Assembly (NCBI RefSeq): GCF_002434505.1
Contig: NZ_DJKE01000012.1
Coordinates: 694,558 to 758,557, forward strand
Source: Brevundimonas sp. UBA6550
GTDB taxonomy: Bacteria > Pseudomonadota > Alphaproteobacteria > Caulobacterales > Caulobacteraceae
Direction: 5' to 3'
Length of the DNA stretch: 64,000 bases
The translations under genes and the position numbers were made by a program. This document shows, piece by piece, positions 22,602-32,125 of the stretch. The notes beneath the pieces are model-generated. The model saw only the letters and a list, made by a program, of their open reading frames with translations, was not told the DNA's origin and searched no databases. Each line of letters opens with the position of its first letter. The stretch's first letter is position 1.

Positions 22602-25523
22602 TCAGGAGATTGAACGCAGCGTCTCCGAATCTCCGTCGCGACCCGCCGGAACCGCGCGTTCGAAGGCCTTGCGGGCGCGCACGCGCAGGTCCGTCAGTTC
22701 GGTCTTCAGCGTCTCGAAATCGGGCGCGCCCGCCGCCTCGGCCAGACGCAGCTGGAACACCGACGGCTCGGCCTCCGGGTCGACCCGTCCCTCGAAGGCG
22801 GCGGCCAGCAGATGGGCCAGCCGCTGCTGCACCCGCCACGCCTCGGCCAGGACCGGATCGTCGTGCAGCGCCTCCAGCGTGGACAGGGTCAGCGGTTCGC
22901 CGATGGCGGCGGCCTGAAGCTGGCGGAACTGGGCCGCGAACTCGGCGTCCACCTGTCCGCCGGGCGACAGCTTCAAATCCCAGAAGCCATGCGGACGACG
23001 CTCGCGGTCCATCAGTCCCCGCATCCTGCGCACATCGGCGGCGACATCGACGCCGGGGCGCGGACGGCGCAGGGCCGCCTCGATAGCCGCCCCGACACGC
23101 TCGCCAAAGGCCGGATCGCTGGCCCAGACCACGCGGGCGCGGGTCAGGACCATGAACTCCCACGTCTCCGCCTCCTTGGCGTAATAGGCGTCGAACGCCG
23201 ACAGACGCACCGAAACCGGCCCTTTCGACCCCGTGGGCCGCAAGCGCATGTCGACTTCGTAAAGACCCCCTTCCGCCGTGTGGGCCGACAGGGCCGCGAT
23301 CAGCCGCTGGGTGAAACGGGCGTAGAAGACATCGGCGGTCCAGTCCTTCAGGGTCGATGTCGCCTCGGGCGGCGCCTCGTAAAGCGTCATCAGGTCCAGG
23401 TCGGAGCCGGCCGTCATCTCGCGCGAGCCGGCCTTGCCCAGCGCCACCACCGCCACCGCGCCCGGAAACGCGCCGCCCAGCCGCACCGTCTCGGCCAGGG
23501 CCGCCGGCGACAGGGTCCGCATGGCCGCATCTGCCAGGGCGGCGTAGGCCCGGCCGGCAGCTTCGGTGCCCGCCCGCCCGGTCAGGGCGTGGATGCCGAT
23601 ACGGAACATCTGTTCGCGGTGCAGTCGGCGCACCGCGTTCATGGCCCCCTCGAAATCCTCGGTCTCGCCCGCCTCGCGCAGGATCTGTTCGGTCAGGCCG
23701 GTGTCGTCGGACAGGTCGGTCAGGAAGCGCGCATCCAGCACCCCGTCCAAGGCCGCCGGCTGGCGCCCCAGGGTGCGGGCCAGGCGCGGGGCGAAGGCCA
23801 TCACGCCGAGCACCATCTCGAACAGTTTGGGCTGGTTCAGGAACAGGGCCTGGACCTGCACCCCCGCCGTCAGACCGGAGAAGAAGACGGCGAACCGGCG
23901 AAAGGCGTCGTCGGGCGCGCCGGACCGCGCCACCGCCTCCAGCAGGCGCGGCGCCAGGCGGGTGAACAGTTCGCGCCCGCGTTCGGTGCGGGTCGCGGGG
24001 ATGCGGCCGTGGTGCCAGGCGCGGATGGTGTCGGCGACCGAGGCCGCCTCGGAAAACCCCATCCGCTTCAGGGTCTCCAGCGTCTCGGGGTCGTTCTCGA
24101 CGCCCGTAAAGACCAGGCTGCCATAGCTGGAATCCAGATCCTCGCCGCCCTCGAAGAGTTCGCCATAACGCGCGTTGACCCTCGCCAGCAGCGCCTCGAC
24201 ATGGGCGTCGAAGGCCGAAAGGTCCGACCCGCCGGCCAGGGCGGCCACGGCGGCGCGGCGTTCGGCGTCCTCGGGCAGGCGGTGGGTCTGTTCGTCGTCC
24301 AGCATCTGCACGCGATGCTCCAGACCGCGCAGTTCGACATAGGCGGCCGACAGTTCGCCCGCGACGGCGCGGGGGATATGGCCGGCGTCGGCCAGGGCGT
24401 AGAGCGCCTCTATGGTGCGCGGCGTCCTCAGGGCCGGATCGCGTCCGGCCAGGATCAGCTGCTGCGTCTGGGCGTAGAATTCGATCTCGCGGATGCCGCC
24501 GCGCCCCAGCTTCAGATTGGCGCCCGCCGCGGCCAGACCCTCGCCGGTCTTGTGGACGTGGATCTGGCGCTTGATCGCCTGGATGTCGAGGACGGCGGCA
24601 TAGTCCAGGCTGCGCCGCCAGACGAAGGGGACCAGCGCCTTCAGGAACCGCCCCGCCGCGCGCAGGTCGCCCAGCACCGGCCGCGCCTTGATGAAGGCCG
24701 CCCGCTCCCAGTTCTGGCCGACGCTTTCGTAATAGGCCAGGGCCATGGGGGCGGCGACCACCGGCTGGGTCGACGACGGATCGGGCCGCAATCGCAGATC
24801 GACCCGGAAGACATAGCCGTCGGCCGTCCGCTCGCTGAGCAGGGTCGCGACCCCCTTGCCGACGCGATTGGCGAAATCCTGCATCTCCACCCCCTCGGCC
24901 AGGGCCAGGGTGGTCAGGCGCGGCTCGAAGAAGAGCGAGATGTCGATGTCGGAGGAATAGTTCAGCTCATTGGCGCCGTGCTTGCCCATGGCCACGCCGA
25001 ACAGGCCGGGCACGGGACCGCGCGAATCGTCGGGCGGGGAGATCAGCCGACCGCGCGCCCTCTGCTCGGCGGCGACGGCGCGCAGGGCCGCGCGGCAGGC
25101 GGCGTCTGCGAATTTCGACAGGGCCTGTGTGACCTGGTCCAGATCCCACACGCCCCCCAGATCGGCCAGCGCCGTCAGCAGATGCAGATCGGCCTTCAGC
25201 ACCCGCAACGGCGCGCGCACATCGTCGGGTTCGCCGTCCAGAGCATCGGCCTCGCCGAGGATCCGAGCCAGGCTCTCGGCCGGATCGCCCTCCAGCAGTC
25301 GGCGCAGATGGGCCGGACGGCGGCGCATCAGGCCGGTCAGATAGGGCGACGCGCCCGCGACGGGAGCCAGGGCGGGCCAGGCGGCGGTCAGGGTTTCGGA
25401 CCAGCCGTCCGCCGCGGCGACCTCGGTCAGGGTGTCGTGCAGACGATCGGCGGCGGCGGGATTCGCGACGGGGCCGGCGGGGGCGAGGGATTGAAACAGG
25501 GGTTTGGACTTGAGATCAGGCAT
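22602..25523 (-). CDS. glnE: Bifunctional glutamine synthetase adenylyltransferase / adenylyl-removing enzyme
   Basis: Adds and removes AMP on glutamine synthetase according to PII state. 973 residues, family length. The N-terminal nucleotidyltransferase domain (deadenylylation) carries GKHGANELNYSSDIDISLFF; the C-terminal one (adenylylation) carries GKAGSREMTAGSDLDLMTLY. Each shows the paired aspartates of the fold (SDIDIS, SDLDLM). Neither PII nor glutamine synthetase is in the window. It starts just beyond a 127-bp palindromic repeat that separates it from the histidine kinase gene. Confidence 0.96.
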   Translation of the reverse strand: MPDLKSKPLFQSLAPAGPVANPAAADRLHDTLTEVAAADGWSETLTAAWPALAPVAGASPYLTGLMRRRPAHLRRLLEGDPAESLARILGEADALDGEPDDVRAPLRVLKADLHLLTALADLGGVWDLDQVTQALSKFADAACRAALRAVAAEQRARGRLISPPDDSRGPVPGLFGVAMGKHGANELNYSSDIDISLFFEPRLTTLALAEGVEMQDFANRVGKGVATLLSERTADGYVFRVDLRLRPDPSSTQPVVAAPMALAYYESVGQNWERAAFIKARPVLGDLRAAGRFLKALVPFVWRRSLDYAAVLDIQAIKRQIHVHKTGEGLAAAGANLKLGRGGIREIEFYAQTQQLILAGRDPALRTPRTIEALYALADAGHIPRAVAGELSAAYVELRGLEHRVQMLDDEQTHRLPEDAERRAAVAALAGGSDLSAFDAHVEALLARVNARYGELFEGGEDLDSSYGSLVFTGVENDPETLETLKRMGFSEAASVADTIRAWHHGRIPATRTERGRELFTRLAPRLLEAVARSGAPDDAFRRFAVFFSGLTAGVQVQALFLNQPKLFEMVLGVMAFAPRLARTLGRQPAALDGVLDARFLTDLSDDTGLTEQILREAGETEDFEGAMNAVRRLHREQMFRIGIHALTGRAGTEAAGRAYAALADAAMRTLSPAALAETVRLGGAFPGAVAVVALGKAGSREMTAGSDLDLMTLYEAPPEATSTLKDWTADVFYARFTQRLIAALSAHTAEGGLYEVDMRLRPTGSKGPVSVRLSAFDAYYAKEAETWEFMVLTRARVVWASDPAFGERVGAAIEAALRRPRPGVDVAADVRRMRGLMDRERRPHGFWDLKLSPGGQVDAEFAAQFRQLQAAAIGEPLTLSTLEALHDDPVLAEAWRVQQRLAHLLAAAFEGRVDPEAEPSVFQLRLAEAAGAPDFETLKTELTDLRVRARKAFERAVPAGRDGDSETLRSIS

Positions 25524-25532
25524 TCAAATCTT

Positions 25533-25659
25533 CCGCTCATCCCCGCGAAAGCGGGGACCCAGTGCTGTCGCTCGGCAGGGTGTTGGACCACGATCCCAAC
25601 ACGGCCCACAAGTCCGCACGCCCAAAGAACTGGGTCCCCGCTTTCGCGGGGATGAGCGG
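25533..25659. repeat. 127-bp intergenic palindrome with perfect 31-bp arms
   Basis: Left arm 25533-25563 (CCGCTCATCCCCGCGAAAGC...) and right arm 25629-25659 are exact inverse complements over 31 bp; each contains its own CCCCGC...GCGGGG hairpin. The 65-bp centre has a further 7-bp stem (GTGTTGG and CCAACAC). It fills the gap between the histidine kinase stop and the glnE start and may also end transcription from the kinase gene. Confidence 0.9.
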
Positions 25660-25661
25660 AA

Positions 25662-27083
25662 TCAGGTCGAGGCCAAGGCAGCAGGCAACACCAGCGCGAC
25701 CCGCAGGCCCGGGCCGAAGTCGCCATAGGCGCCGGGGCCTTCGTCCAGCACGACCCGGCCGCCATGAGCTTCGGCCACCGCCGTCACCAGCGACAGGCCC
25801 AGGCCCGAGCCCGGCTCGGTGCGGCTGTTGTCCAGACGCACGAACCGCTGGACCACCCGCTCGCGGTCCTCCTCCGGCACGCCCGGCCCGGTGTCGGTGA
25901 CGGAATATTCGATCTCGCCCGACGAACGCCGACGCGCCCTCAGCTTCACCGCCCCCCCGGCCGGGGTGTATTTGATGGCGTTGTCGATCAGATTGGCCAG
26001 GGCCTGGGCCAGGAAGGGCTGGTTGCCCTCGATCGTCAGCCCCCGGTCGATCTCGGCGGAGAAGTCGATGGACTTGTCCTCGGCAGCCGGTTCGTAAAGC
26101 TCGGCCATGTCGGCGGCCAGGTCGGCGGCGTCCATCACCTTCGGATCGGGCGCGCCGCCGGCTTGCAGCCGGGCGATGGCCAGGACGGTGTTGAAGGTCT
26201 TCAGCAGGTGATCCGCCTCGTCCAGGGCGATGCCCAGGGCGTCCACCCCGTCGATCTTGCCCGCCTCGGCGTCGATCAGGGCCACCTCCAGCTTGGCCCG
26301 CATCCGCGTCAGGGGCGAGCGCAGATCGTGGGCGATGGCGTCGCCGGCGTGTCGGATCGAGGCCATGGACGCCTCCAGCCGATCCAGCATGGTGTTCAGC
26401 CCCTGCCCCAGTTCGTCCAGTTCGTCGCCGGTGTGGCGCACGGCGGCGCGGACCTTCAGGTCGCCTTCCTGCACCGCCTGCACGACCTGGTTCAGCCCGG
26501 CCATCGACTTCTCCACCCGACGGCTGATGTAGAGCCCGCCCGCCAGGCCCAGCAGCATGACCAGGGCCATGGCGCCCCACAGCGCCTGGGTCAGGCGGGC
26601 CAGATAGGCCTCGATGCCGCCGATGTCCTCGCCCACGAACAGGGTGTCGCCGCCCGCCAGCGGCATCACCACGCCGATGGAGCGCCGGTTCTGCACCCGA
26701 CCGTCGTCGTCGGCGCTGGTCAGGCGAAAGGTGCTCCACTCGCCCCGTCCGACCTGGGGCGGCTCCTTCAGGTCGAAGGGCATGACCGACAGATTGCCGG
26801 TGACGATCTGTCCGTCAGGCGCGGTCAGCAGATACAGATACGGCCCGCCGCGAATGGTGCGTTCGACCAGCGCCTGGTTCAGGGCGTCGATCCCGCGCGT
26901 GCGGTGAATGGCGGTCAGGGCGCTCAGTTCGCCCTCCACATCCGCCCTCGCCCGCCCCTGAGCCTCCGACGCCGAGGCGAAATAGACATAGGCCAGTATC
27001 GCCCCCGCCGCCGCCACGAACAGCGCCAGGAACAGCAGCGTCAGCCGAAACGGCGTGCGACGAAGGACGGAAGGGAGGCGCAT
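25662..27083 (-). CDS. Two-component sensor histidine kinase
   Basis: 473 residues from MRLPSVLRRTPFRLTLLFLA; upstream frame is repeat DNA. Membrane segments at about 14-36 and 168-187 bracket a periplasmic domain of about 130 residues. HAMP linker about 188-240, then the H-box IAHDLRSPLTRMRAKLE with His252, the N-box LANLIDNAIKYTPAGG, and GPGVPEEDRERVVQRF and GSGLGLSLVTAVAEAHGG for ATP binding. It is the partner of the response regulator upstream, separated from it by a 137-bp repeat. Signal unknown. Confidence 0.92.
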   Translation of the reverse strand: MRLPSVLRRTPFRLTLLFLALFVAAAGAILAYVYFASASEAQGRARADVEGELSALTAIHRTRGIDALNQALVERTIRGGPYLYLLTAPDGQIVTGNLSVMPFDLKEPPQVGRGEWSTFRLTSADDDGRVQNRRSIGVVMPLAGGDTLFVGEDIGGIEAYLARLTQALWGAMALVMLLGLAGGLYISRRVEKSMAGLNQVVQAVQEGDLKVRAAVRHTGDELDELGQGLNTMLDRLEASMASIRHAGDAIAHDLRSPLTRMRAKLEVALIDAEAGKIDGVDALGIALDEADHLLKTFNTVLAIARLQAGGAPDPKVMDAADLAADMAELYEPAAEDKSIDFSAEIDRGLTIEGNQPFLAQALANLIDNAIKYTPAGGAVKLRARRRSSGEIEYSVTDTGPGVPEEDRERVVQRFVRLDNSRTEPGSGLGLSLVTAVAEAHGGRVVLDEGPGAYGDFGPGLRVALVLPAALAST

Positions 27084-27086
27084 GAA

Positions 27087-27223
27087 GGCGTGAGCGGTGA
27101 CTCGTGATGGGTGAGTAGCGATATGTGAACGGCGGAAATGGTCAAAGCGGTTCAGAAAGATAAGCCGTGTTGGCGGCCGCTTCTCGCTGCGACCCTGCCT
27201 ACTCACCAATCACCACTCACGCC
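27087..27223. repeat. Palindromic repeat between response regulator and kinase genes
   Basis: Left arm 27087-27118 (GGCGTGAGCGGTGACTCGTG...GGGTGAGTAG) is matched inversely by the right arm 27199-27223 (CTACTCACCAATCACCACTC...) apart from a short extra unit on the left. It shares GTGACTCGTGAT-type units with 4218-4302. It starts 3 bp upstream of the kinase ATG, so it makes up that gene's whole leader. Confidence 0.75.
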
Positions 27224-27228
27224 CGAGG

Positions 27229-27900
27229 TTACGCCTCCAACCGATACCCCGCGCCGCGCACGGTCTGGAGCATGGCCTTGTCGAAGCCCTTGTCGATCTT
27301 GGAGCGCAGGCGGCTGATGTGGACGTCGATGACGTTGGTCTGGGGGTCGAAATGGTATTCCCACACCTTCTCCAGCAGCATGGTGCGCGTCACCGACTGA
27401 CCGGCGTGACGCATCAGGAACTCCAGCAGCTGGAACTCGCGCGGCTGCAGGTCGATCTCGGTCGTTCCGCGATGCACAGTGCGGCCGATCAGGTTCATCT
27501 CCAGGTCGCCGACCTTCAGCACGGTCTGCACCCCGCCCGTCTCGCGCCGGCGCGCCAGGGCCTCGACCCGCGCGATCAGTTCGGCGAAGGCGTAGGGTTT
27601 GACCAGATAGTCGTCGGCGCCGGCCTTCAGCCCCGTGACCCGATCCTCGACCTCGCCCAGGGCCGACAGGAACAGGACCGGCGTCTGATCGCCGCCCTTG
27701 CGCACCGTCTCGACCATGCCGACGCCGTCCAGACGCGGCATCATCCGGTCCACGACATAGACGTCGTAGCCGCCCTTCTGCGATTCCAGCAGGCCGAAGG
27801 CGCCGTCCACCGCATGGGTCACCTCGTGCCCCGCCTCGGACAGGCCCCGCACCATGGCGGTCGCCGCCTCGGCGTCATCCTCGACCACCAGAATCCGCAT
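27229..27900 (-). CDS. OmpR-family response regulator
   Basis: 223 residues from MRILVVEDDAEAATAMVRGL. Receiver domain: acidic pair in VEDD, phosphoacceptor Asp51 in VVDRMMPRLDG, Lys in DYLVKPYAF. Winged helix in the C-terminal half: EIDLQPREFQLLEFLMRHAG, VWEYHFDPQTNVIDVHISRL and TVRGAGYRLEA. Immediately upstream of the kinase gene and downstream of the DegP-like protease gene on the same strand, which suggests an envelope stress circuit (inference). Confidence 0.94.
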   Translation of the reverse strand: MRILVVEDDAEAATAMVRGLSEAGHEVTHAVDGAFGLLESQKGGYDVYVVDRMMPRLDGVGMVETVRKGGDQTPVLFLSALGEVEDRVTGLKAGADDYLVKPYAFAELIARVEALARRRETGGVQTVLKVGDLEMNLIGRTVHRGTTEIDLQPREFQLLEFLMRHAGQSVTRTMLLEKVWEYHFDPQTNVIDVHISRLRSKIDKGFDKAMLQTVRGAGYRLEA

Positions 27901-27984
27901 CGAAACCCCTCCCGGAATCAAAATCGCCGCCGATGTTAGCCCATCGGCGGCGATTGACGAGTTAAGGCTTGGTCAGAATGCCGA

Positions 27985-29526
27985 TCAGTTCTTGTCTTGC
28001 AGCGGCAGAACGATGGGGCTGTTCCCACGCGGGGTGCGGACCAGCAACAGAATACCAGGACGTCCCGCGCCTTTCACCGCTTCCACGGCGCTCTTCAGGT
28101 CGGCCGTCGATCCAACGCTGCGCCCGTTCGCCTGAAGGATGACCATGCCCGGCTGGAAGCCCAGCCGACCGGCGCGCGATTGCTGGCTCACGTTCGTCAC
28201 CACCAGCCCCTGAACGCCTTCGGGGATGTCGAAGCGGCCGCGCAGCGCACCCGTGACGGGCGCGACGGTCAGGCCTTCGACGACCTCGCCTGTGGCGGCG
28301 CCGGGATTGGACGGCGTCTTGGAGCCGTCGCCGTCTTCCGTTCCGGCGACTTCGAGGTTCGCAGGACGCGTGCCGGCACGGACGTTGACCGTCTGGCGAC
28401 GGCCCTCGCGCAGCAGTTCGAGACGCAAGGTATCGCCCGGCTTGGCCGATCCGACCGCGCGGGTCAGTTCGCTGGAGCCTTCGATCGCGCGACCGTTCAG
28501 GTTCACCACGACGTCGCCCGGCTGAAGTCCTGCGCGCGCCGCCGGGGCGTCGGGCGTGACTTCGACGACGTAGGCCCCCTTCGTGGTCGCCGGTAGTCCC
28601 AGGCTTTCCTTGTACTCGTCAGTCAGGTTGCCGATCTGGACACCCAGATAGCCCCGCTCGATCGTTTCGCCGCGCATCAGCCGCTCGGTGATCGCCTTGG
28701 CCGTCTCGGCCGGGATGGCGAAGCCGATGCCGACCGATCCCCCGGTGGGCGAATAGATGGCCGAGTTCACGCCGATGACGCGGCCATAGATGTCGAAGGT
28801 CGGGCCGCCCGAGTTACCCCGGTTGATCGCCGCGTCGATCTGGATGTAGTCGTTGTAGCCCGACGGATCGATGTCGCGCGCCTTGGCCGAGACGATGCCC
28901 GCCGTGGCCGTGCCGCCCAGGCCGAACGGGTTGCCGATGGCGATGACCCAGTCGCCCACGCGGGGCTGGGCCGTTTCTTCGAAGCTGACGTATTTGAAGT
29001 CGTTGCCCTCGACCTTGATCACCGCCAGGTCTGTGCCGGCGTCGCGGCCGATCAGGCGGGCCGGCAGTTCGCGGCCGTCCGACATCTTGACCTTGATCTC
29101 GGTCGCGTCGGCGACGACGTGATTGTTGGTGACGATGAAACCGTCCTGCGAGATGAAGAAGCCCGAGCCGGCGCCCTGGGTCGTCTGCGGTTCGTCGCCG
29201 CCCTGACCGCCGCGCCCTTGCGGAGGCACGAACTGGAACGGCAGGCCGGGAATGGTGAAGGCGCCGCCCTGGGGCTGGTCCACCTTGACCGTCACGTCGA
29301 TCTGAACGACGGCCGGGGCCACCTGTTCGAAGATGGTCGCGAAGCTGTTGGGCGCGCCCGGCGGCGGGGTGAAGCTGTCGCCATTGGCCGGGACCGGGGT
29401 GATGCGGTTGACCGCCTGGGGTTCGGCGTGCGCGCCGGGCCAGTTGATCACGCCGCCGGCGGTCGCCGCCGCCGCCAGGGTCAGGCCGGCCGCGGCCCCG
29501 AGAATGAACTCCTTGCGCTTCAGCAT
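27985..29526 (-). CDS. degP: Do-type periplasmic serine endoprotease (DegP/HtrA family)
   Basis: 513 residues from MLKRKEFILGAAAGLTLAAA, with signal peptide or N-terminal anchor. Catalytic triad: His in VTNNHVVADATEI, Asp in DAGTDLAVIKV, Ser in INRGNSGGPTFD. Two PDZ domains follow, with YLGVQIGNLTDEYKESLGL opening the first and GLQPGDVVVNLNGRAI within it, and RLGFQPGMVILQANGRSV in the second. It degrades or refolds damaged envelope proteins. It lies between the ccm operon and the two-component genes. Which Deg paralogue it is cannot be decided here. Confidence 0.95.
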   Translation of the reverse strand: MLKRKEFILGAAAGLTLAAAATAGGVINWPGAHAEPQAVNRITPVPANGDSFTPPPGAPNSFATIFEQVAPAVVQIDVTVKVDQPQGGAFTIPGLPFQFVPPQGRGGQGGDEPQTTQGAGSGFFISQDGFIVTNNHVVADATEIKVKMSDGRELPARLIGRDAGTDLAVIKVEGNDFKYVSFEETAQPRVGDWVIAIGNPFGLGGTATAGIVSAKARDIDPSGYNDYIQIDAAINRGNSGGPTFDIYGRVIGVNSAIYSPTGGSVGIGFAIPAETAKAITERLMRGETIERGYLGVQIGNLTDEYKESLGLPATTKGAYVVEVTPDAPAARAGLQPGDVVVNLNGRAIEGSSELTRAVGSAKPGDTLRLELLREGRRQTVNVRAGTRPANLEVAGTEDGDGSKTPSNPGAATGEVVEGLTVAPVTGALRGRFDIPEGVQGLVVTNVSQQSRAGRLGFQPGMVILQANGRSVGSTADLKSAVEAVKGAGRPGILLLVRTPRGNSPIVLPLQDKN

Positions 29527-29633
29527 CGTGGTCCTTGCGATCCTCTGTCCGGCGCCAGACGGGCGCCGGTTTCGCGATTGATATAGGCCGGAAGGCTTTT
29601 CCGCCAATGCCGACGTTCGATGGTTGGTCCCGA

Positions 29634-30140
29634 CTAAAGCCCGTCGTGAGGCGAGGTTGCGTCAGGATCGCGGCGAAGCTTCTCATTTCGTAGAACTTCG
29701 TCCAGCCGCCGCTCCTCGTCGGGCGTCAGGCCGGGCGTCTCGGCGGGCTTGCGACGGGCGCGCAGCAGTAGGGCGGTCCCGGCCAACAACACCAGCCCGA
29801 ACGGCCCGAACCACAACAGCCAGGTGCCCGTTCGCACCGGCGGCGTGAACAGCACATAGTCGCCGAACCGGCGCACCAGATCGTCGCGCACCGCCTGGTC
29901 GGTCGCGCCCGCCGCGATCTGCTCGCGGATCAGGCGGCGCATGTCGCCGGCGACGCCCGCCGGACTGTCGGCGATGGCCTCGTGCTGGCAGACGACGCAG
30001 CGCACGTCCTTGAACAGGGCCTGGGCGCGGGCTTCCTGCGCCGCATCGGCCAGGGGTCGGTCGGGCGCGGCGGGCGGCTCCGCCGCCGTCAGCATCAGCG
30101 CCAGGATCGGCGCGGCCAGGAGGACGGCCAGACGCCTCAT
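29634..30140 (-). CDS. ccmH: Cytochrome c-type biogenesis protein CcmH
   Basis: 168 residues with signal peptide. The heme-handling thiol motif is KDVRCVVCQHEAIADSPA (RCxxC at about 47-51), followed by DMRRLIREQIAAGATDQ and GDYVLFTPP, then a membrane anchor (about 107-126, WLLWFGPFGLVLLAGTALLL). CcmH keeps apocytochrome cysteines reduced for heme attachment. It overlaps ccmF by 4 bp, last gene of ccmI-ccmE-ccmF-ccmH. Confidence 0.96.
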   Translation of the reverse strand: MRRLAVLLAAPILALMLTAAEPPAAPDRPLADAAQEARAQALFKDVRCVVCQHEAIADSPAGVAGDMRRLIREQIAAGATDQAVRDDLVRRFGDYVLFTPPVRTGTWLLWFGPFGLVLLAGTALLLRARRKPAETPGLTPDEERRLDEVLRNEKLRRDPDATSPHDGL

Positions 30141-32125
30141 GCCGTTTTCCGCCGTCTTTGCCCCACGCCCAGGCGCAGGCGTCGATCCATCAGCGACAGC
30201 GCCCCGCCCAGGGCCATGATCGCCGGCCCCAGGAAGATCAGCCGCGCCCAGGGGTTCCAGTACAGGCGCACGACCCAGGCCGGTTGCTGGGGACTGCCTG
30301 CCCGTTCGCCGATCACCACATAGACGTCGTCCAGCACCCGGAAATCCAGGCCGACCTCGGTCGTGGTCTGGCCGCCGGCAGGGAAAAAGCGGCGTTCGGC
30401 CGTGACGGTCGTCGCCCGCCCCCGGTCATCGGCGGGACGCACGGTCAACCGCCCCTGTTCGGCCAGATAGTTCGGCCCTTCGACCACCCGCACGTCGTCC
30501 AGCGTCACCGTCCAGGGCCCGGCCGACAAGCTTTGGCCCAGGGTCAGCGACCGCGCGGCCTCGGCCTTGAACCCCGTCTCGACCACCGCGCCCAGGATGA
30601 AGACCCCCACCCCCAGATGCGCCAGGGTCATGCCCCAGGCGCCCAGCGGCAGGCTCTTCGTCCGTCGCCAGGTCTCGGCCCCGGCGGCGCGGAACAGGCG
30701 GATGCGCTCGGCGACCTCGGCCAGCGATCCCGCGATCAACCAGGCCCCGACGCCGACGCCGACGGCGGCCAGGGCCTTTCGCGGCTCCCACAGGGCGTAT
30801 GCCGCCAGGGCCGACAGAATGGCGATGCCGCCCGCCACGGCCAGTCGTTGCAAGGCGCCGGGCAGATCGCCGCGCTTCCACGCCAACAGCGGCCCGGCCG
30901 GCAGGATCAGGAAGGCGACCATCATCAGGGGCGTGAAGGTGGCGGCGAAATAGGGCGGGCCGACCGAGATGGTCGCGCCGGACGCCGCCTCTAGGATCAG
31001 CGGATACAGGGTGCCCAGCAGCACGGTCGCCGCCGCCGCCGTCAGGAACAGATTGTTCAGCACCAGCGCGCCCTCGCGGCTGATCGGCGCGAACAGGCCG
31101 CCGCCCTTCAACTGCGGCGCCCGCCACGCGAACAGGGCGAAGGCGGCGCCCGCCGTGACGCCCAGGATGGCCAGCAGCATCATGCCGCGCTGCGGATCGA
31201 CGGCGAAGGCGTGGACCGAGGTCAGCACGCCCGAGCGCACCAGGAAGGCCCCCAGCATGGAGAAGGTGAAGGCCAGAAGCGCTAGAAACACCGTCCAGCC
31301 CGCCAGCGCCCCGCGCCGCTCGGTCACCACCGCGCTGTGCAGCAGGGCCGCCCCCGCCAGCCACGGCATGAAGGAGGCGTTCTCGACCGGGTCCCAGAAC
31401 CACCAGCCGCCCCAGCCCAGTTCGTAATAGGCCCAGAACGACCCCAGGGTGATCCCGACCGTCAGAAAGGCCCAACTGGCCAGGGCCCAAGGCCGCACCC
31501 AGCGTCCCCAGGCGGGCCAGAAGGCGGTCTGCGCCCGCCCCTCGATCAGGGCCGCGACGGCCAGGGAGAAACAGACCGAAAACCCGACATAGCCCGCATA
31601 GAGCAGCGGCGGATGCACGGCCAACGCCGGGTCCTGCAGCAGGGGGTTCAGCGACGCCCCCTGGAACGGCGCGGGGTCCAGACGGGTGAAGGGGCTGGAG
31701 GTGAAGACGGCGAAGGCCAGGAACAGCGACCCCAGCGCCCCCTGCACCGCCACGGCCGAAGCCTTCAGCCCGAACGGCAAACCGCGCGCCCGCGCCAGCG
31801 CTCCGCCGAAGACGGTCAGGACCAGGCACCACAGCAGAAGCGACCCCTCGTGGCTGCCCCAGGCGCCCGCCACCTTGTACAGCATCGGCTTGTCGGTGTG
31901 GCTGTTGGCCGCGACGTTCGAAACCGAAAAGTCGGATACGACGAAGGCGTAGATCAGGGCGGCGAAACTGAGCGCGACCGCCGCCGCCGCCGCCAGGGCC
32001 GCCCCTTGCGCCGCCCCGGCCAGCACCGGGCTGCGTCGCACGCTCCCAGCCGCCGACAGCCCCGTCTGCAGGATCGACAGCGCCAAGGCCAGCGCCAGGG
32101 CGAAGGCCCCGAATTCAGCGATCAT
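30137..32125 (-). CDS. ccmF: Cytochrome c heme lyase subunit CcmF
   Basis: 662-residue multi-spanning inner-membrane protein that attaches heme to apocytochrome c. The WWD heme-handling motif is seen as GWGGWWFWDPVENASFMPWL; further conserved stretches are NSHTDKPMLYKVAGAWGSHE and HPPLLYAGYVGFSVCFSLAV. The long periplasmic loop near the C-terminus (about 520-620) is present. It overlaps both neighbours by 4 bp. Confidence 0.97.
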   Translation of the reverse strand: MIAEFGAFALALALALSILQTGLSAAGSVRRSPVLAGAAQGAALAAAAAVALSFAALIYAFVVSDFSVSNVAANSHTDKPMLYKVAGAWGSHEGSLLLWCLVLTVFGGALARARGLPFGLKASAVAVQGALGSLFLAFAVFTSSPFTRLDPAPFQGASLNPLLQDPALAVHPPLLYAGYVGFSVCFSLAVAALIEGRAQTAFWPAWGRWVRPWALASWAFLTVGITLGSFWAYYELGWGGWWFWDPVENASFMPWLAGAALLHSAVVTERRGALAGWTVFLALLAFTFSMLGAFLVRSGVLTSVHAFAVDPQRGMMLLAILGVTAGAAFALFAWRAPQLKGGGLFAPISREGALVLNNLFLTAAAATVLLGTLYPLILEAASGATISVGPPYFAATFTPLMMVAFLILPAGPLLAWKRGDLPGALQRLAVAGGIAILSALAAYALWEPRKALAAVGVGVGAWLIAGSLAEVAERIRLFRAAGAETWRRTKSLPLGAWGMTLAHLGVGVFILGAVVETGFKAEAARSLTLGQSLSAGPWTVTLDDVRVVEGPNYLAEQGRLTVRPADDRGRATTVTAERRFFPAGGQTTTEVGLDFRVLDDVYVVIGERAGSPQQPAWVVRLYWNPWARLIFLGPAIMALGGALSLMDRRLRLGVGQRRRKTA

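Noticed and set aside
22812..25655. 947-codon plus-strand frame over glnE
   Set aside because: Antisense shadow of glnE; no domain, and low-complexity Gly/Gln/Arg composition.
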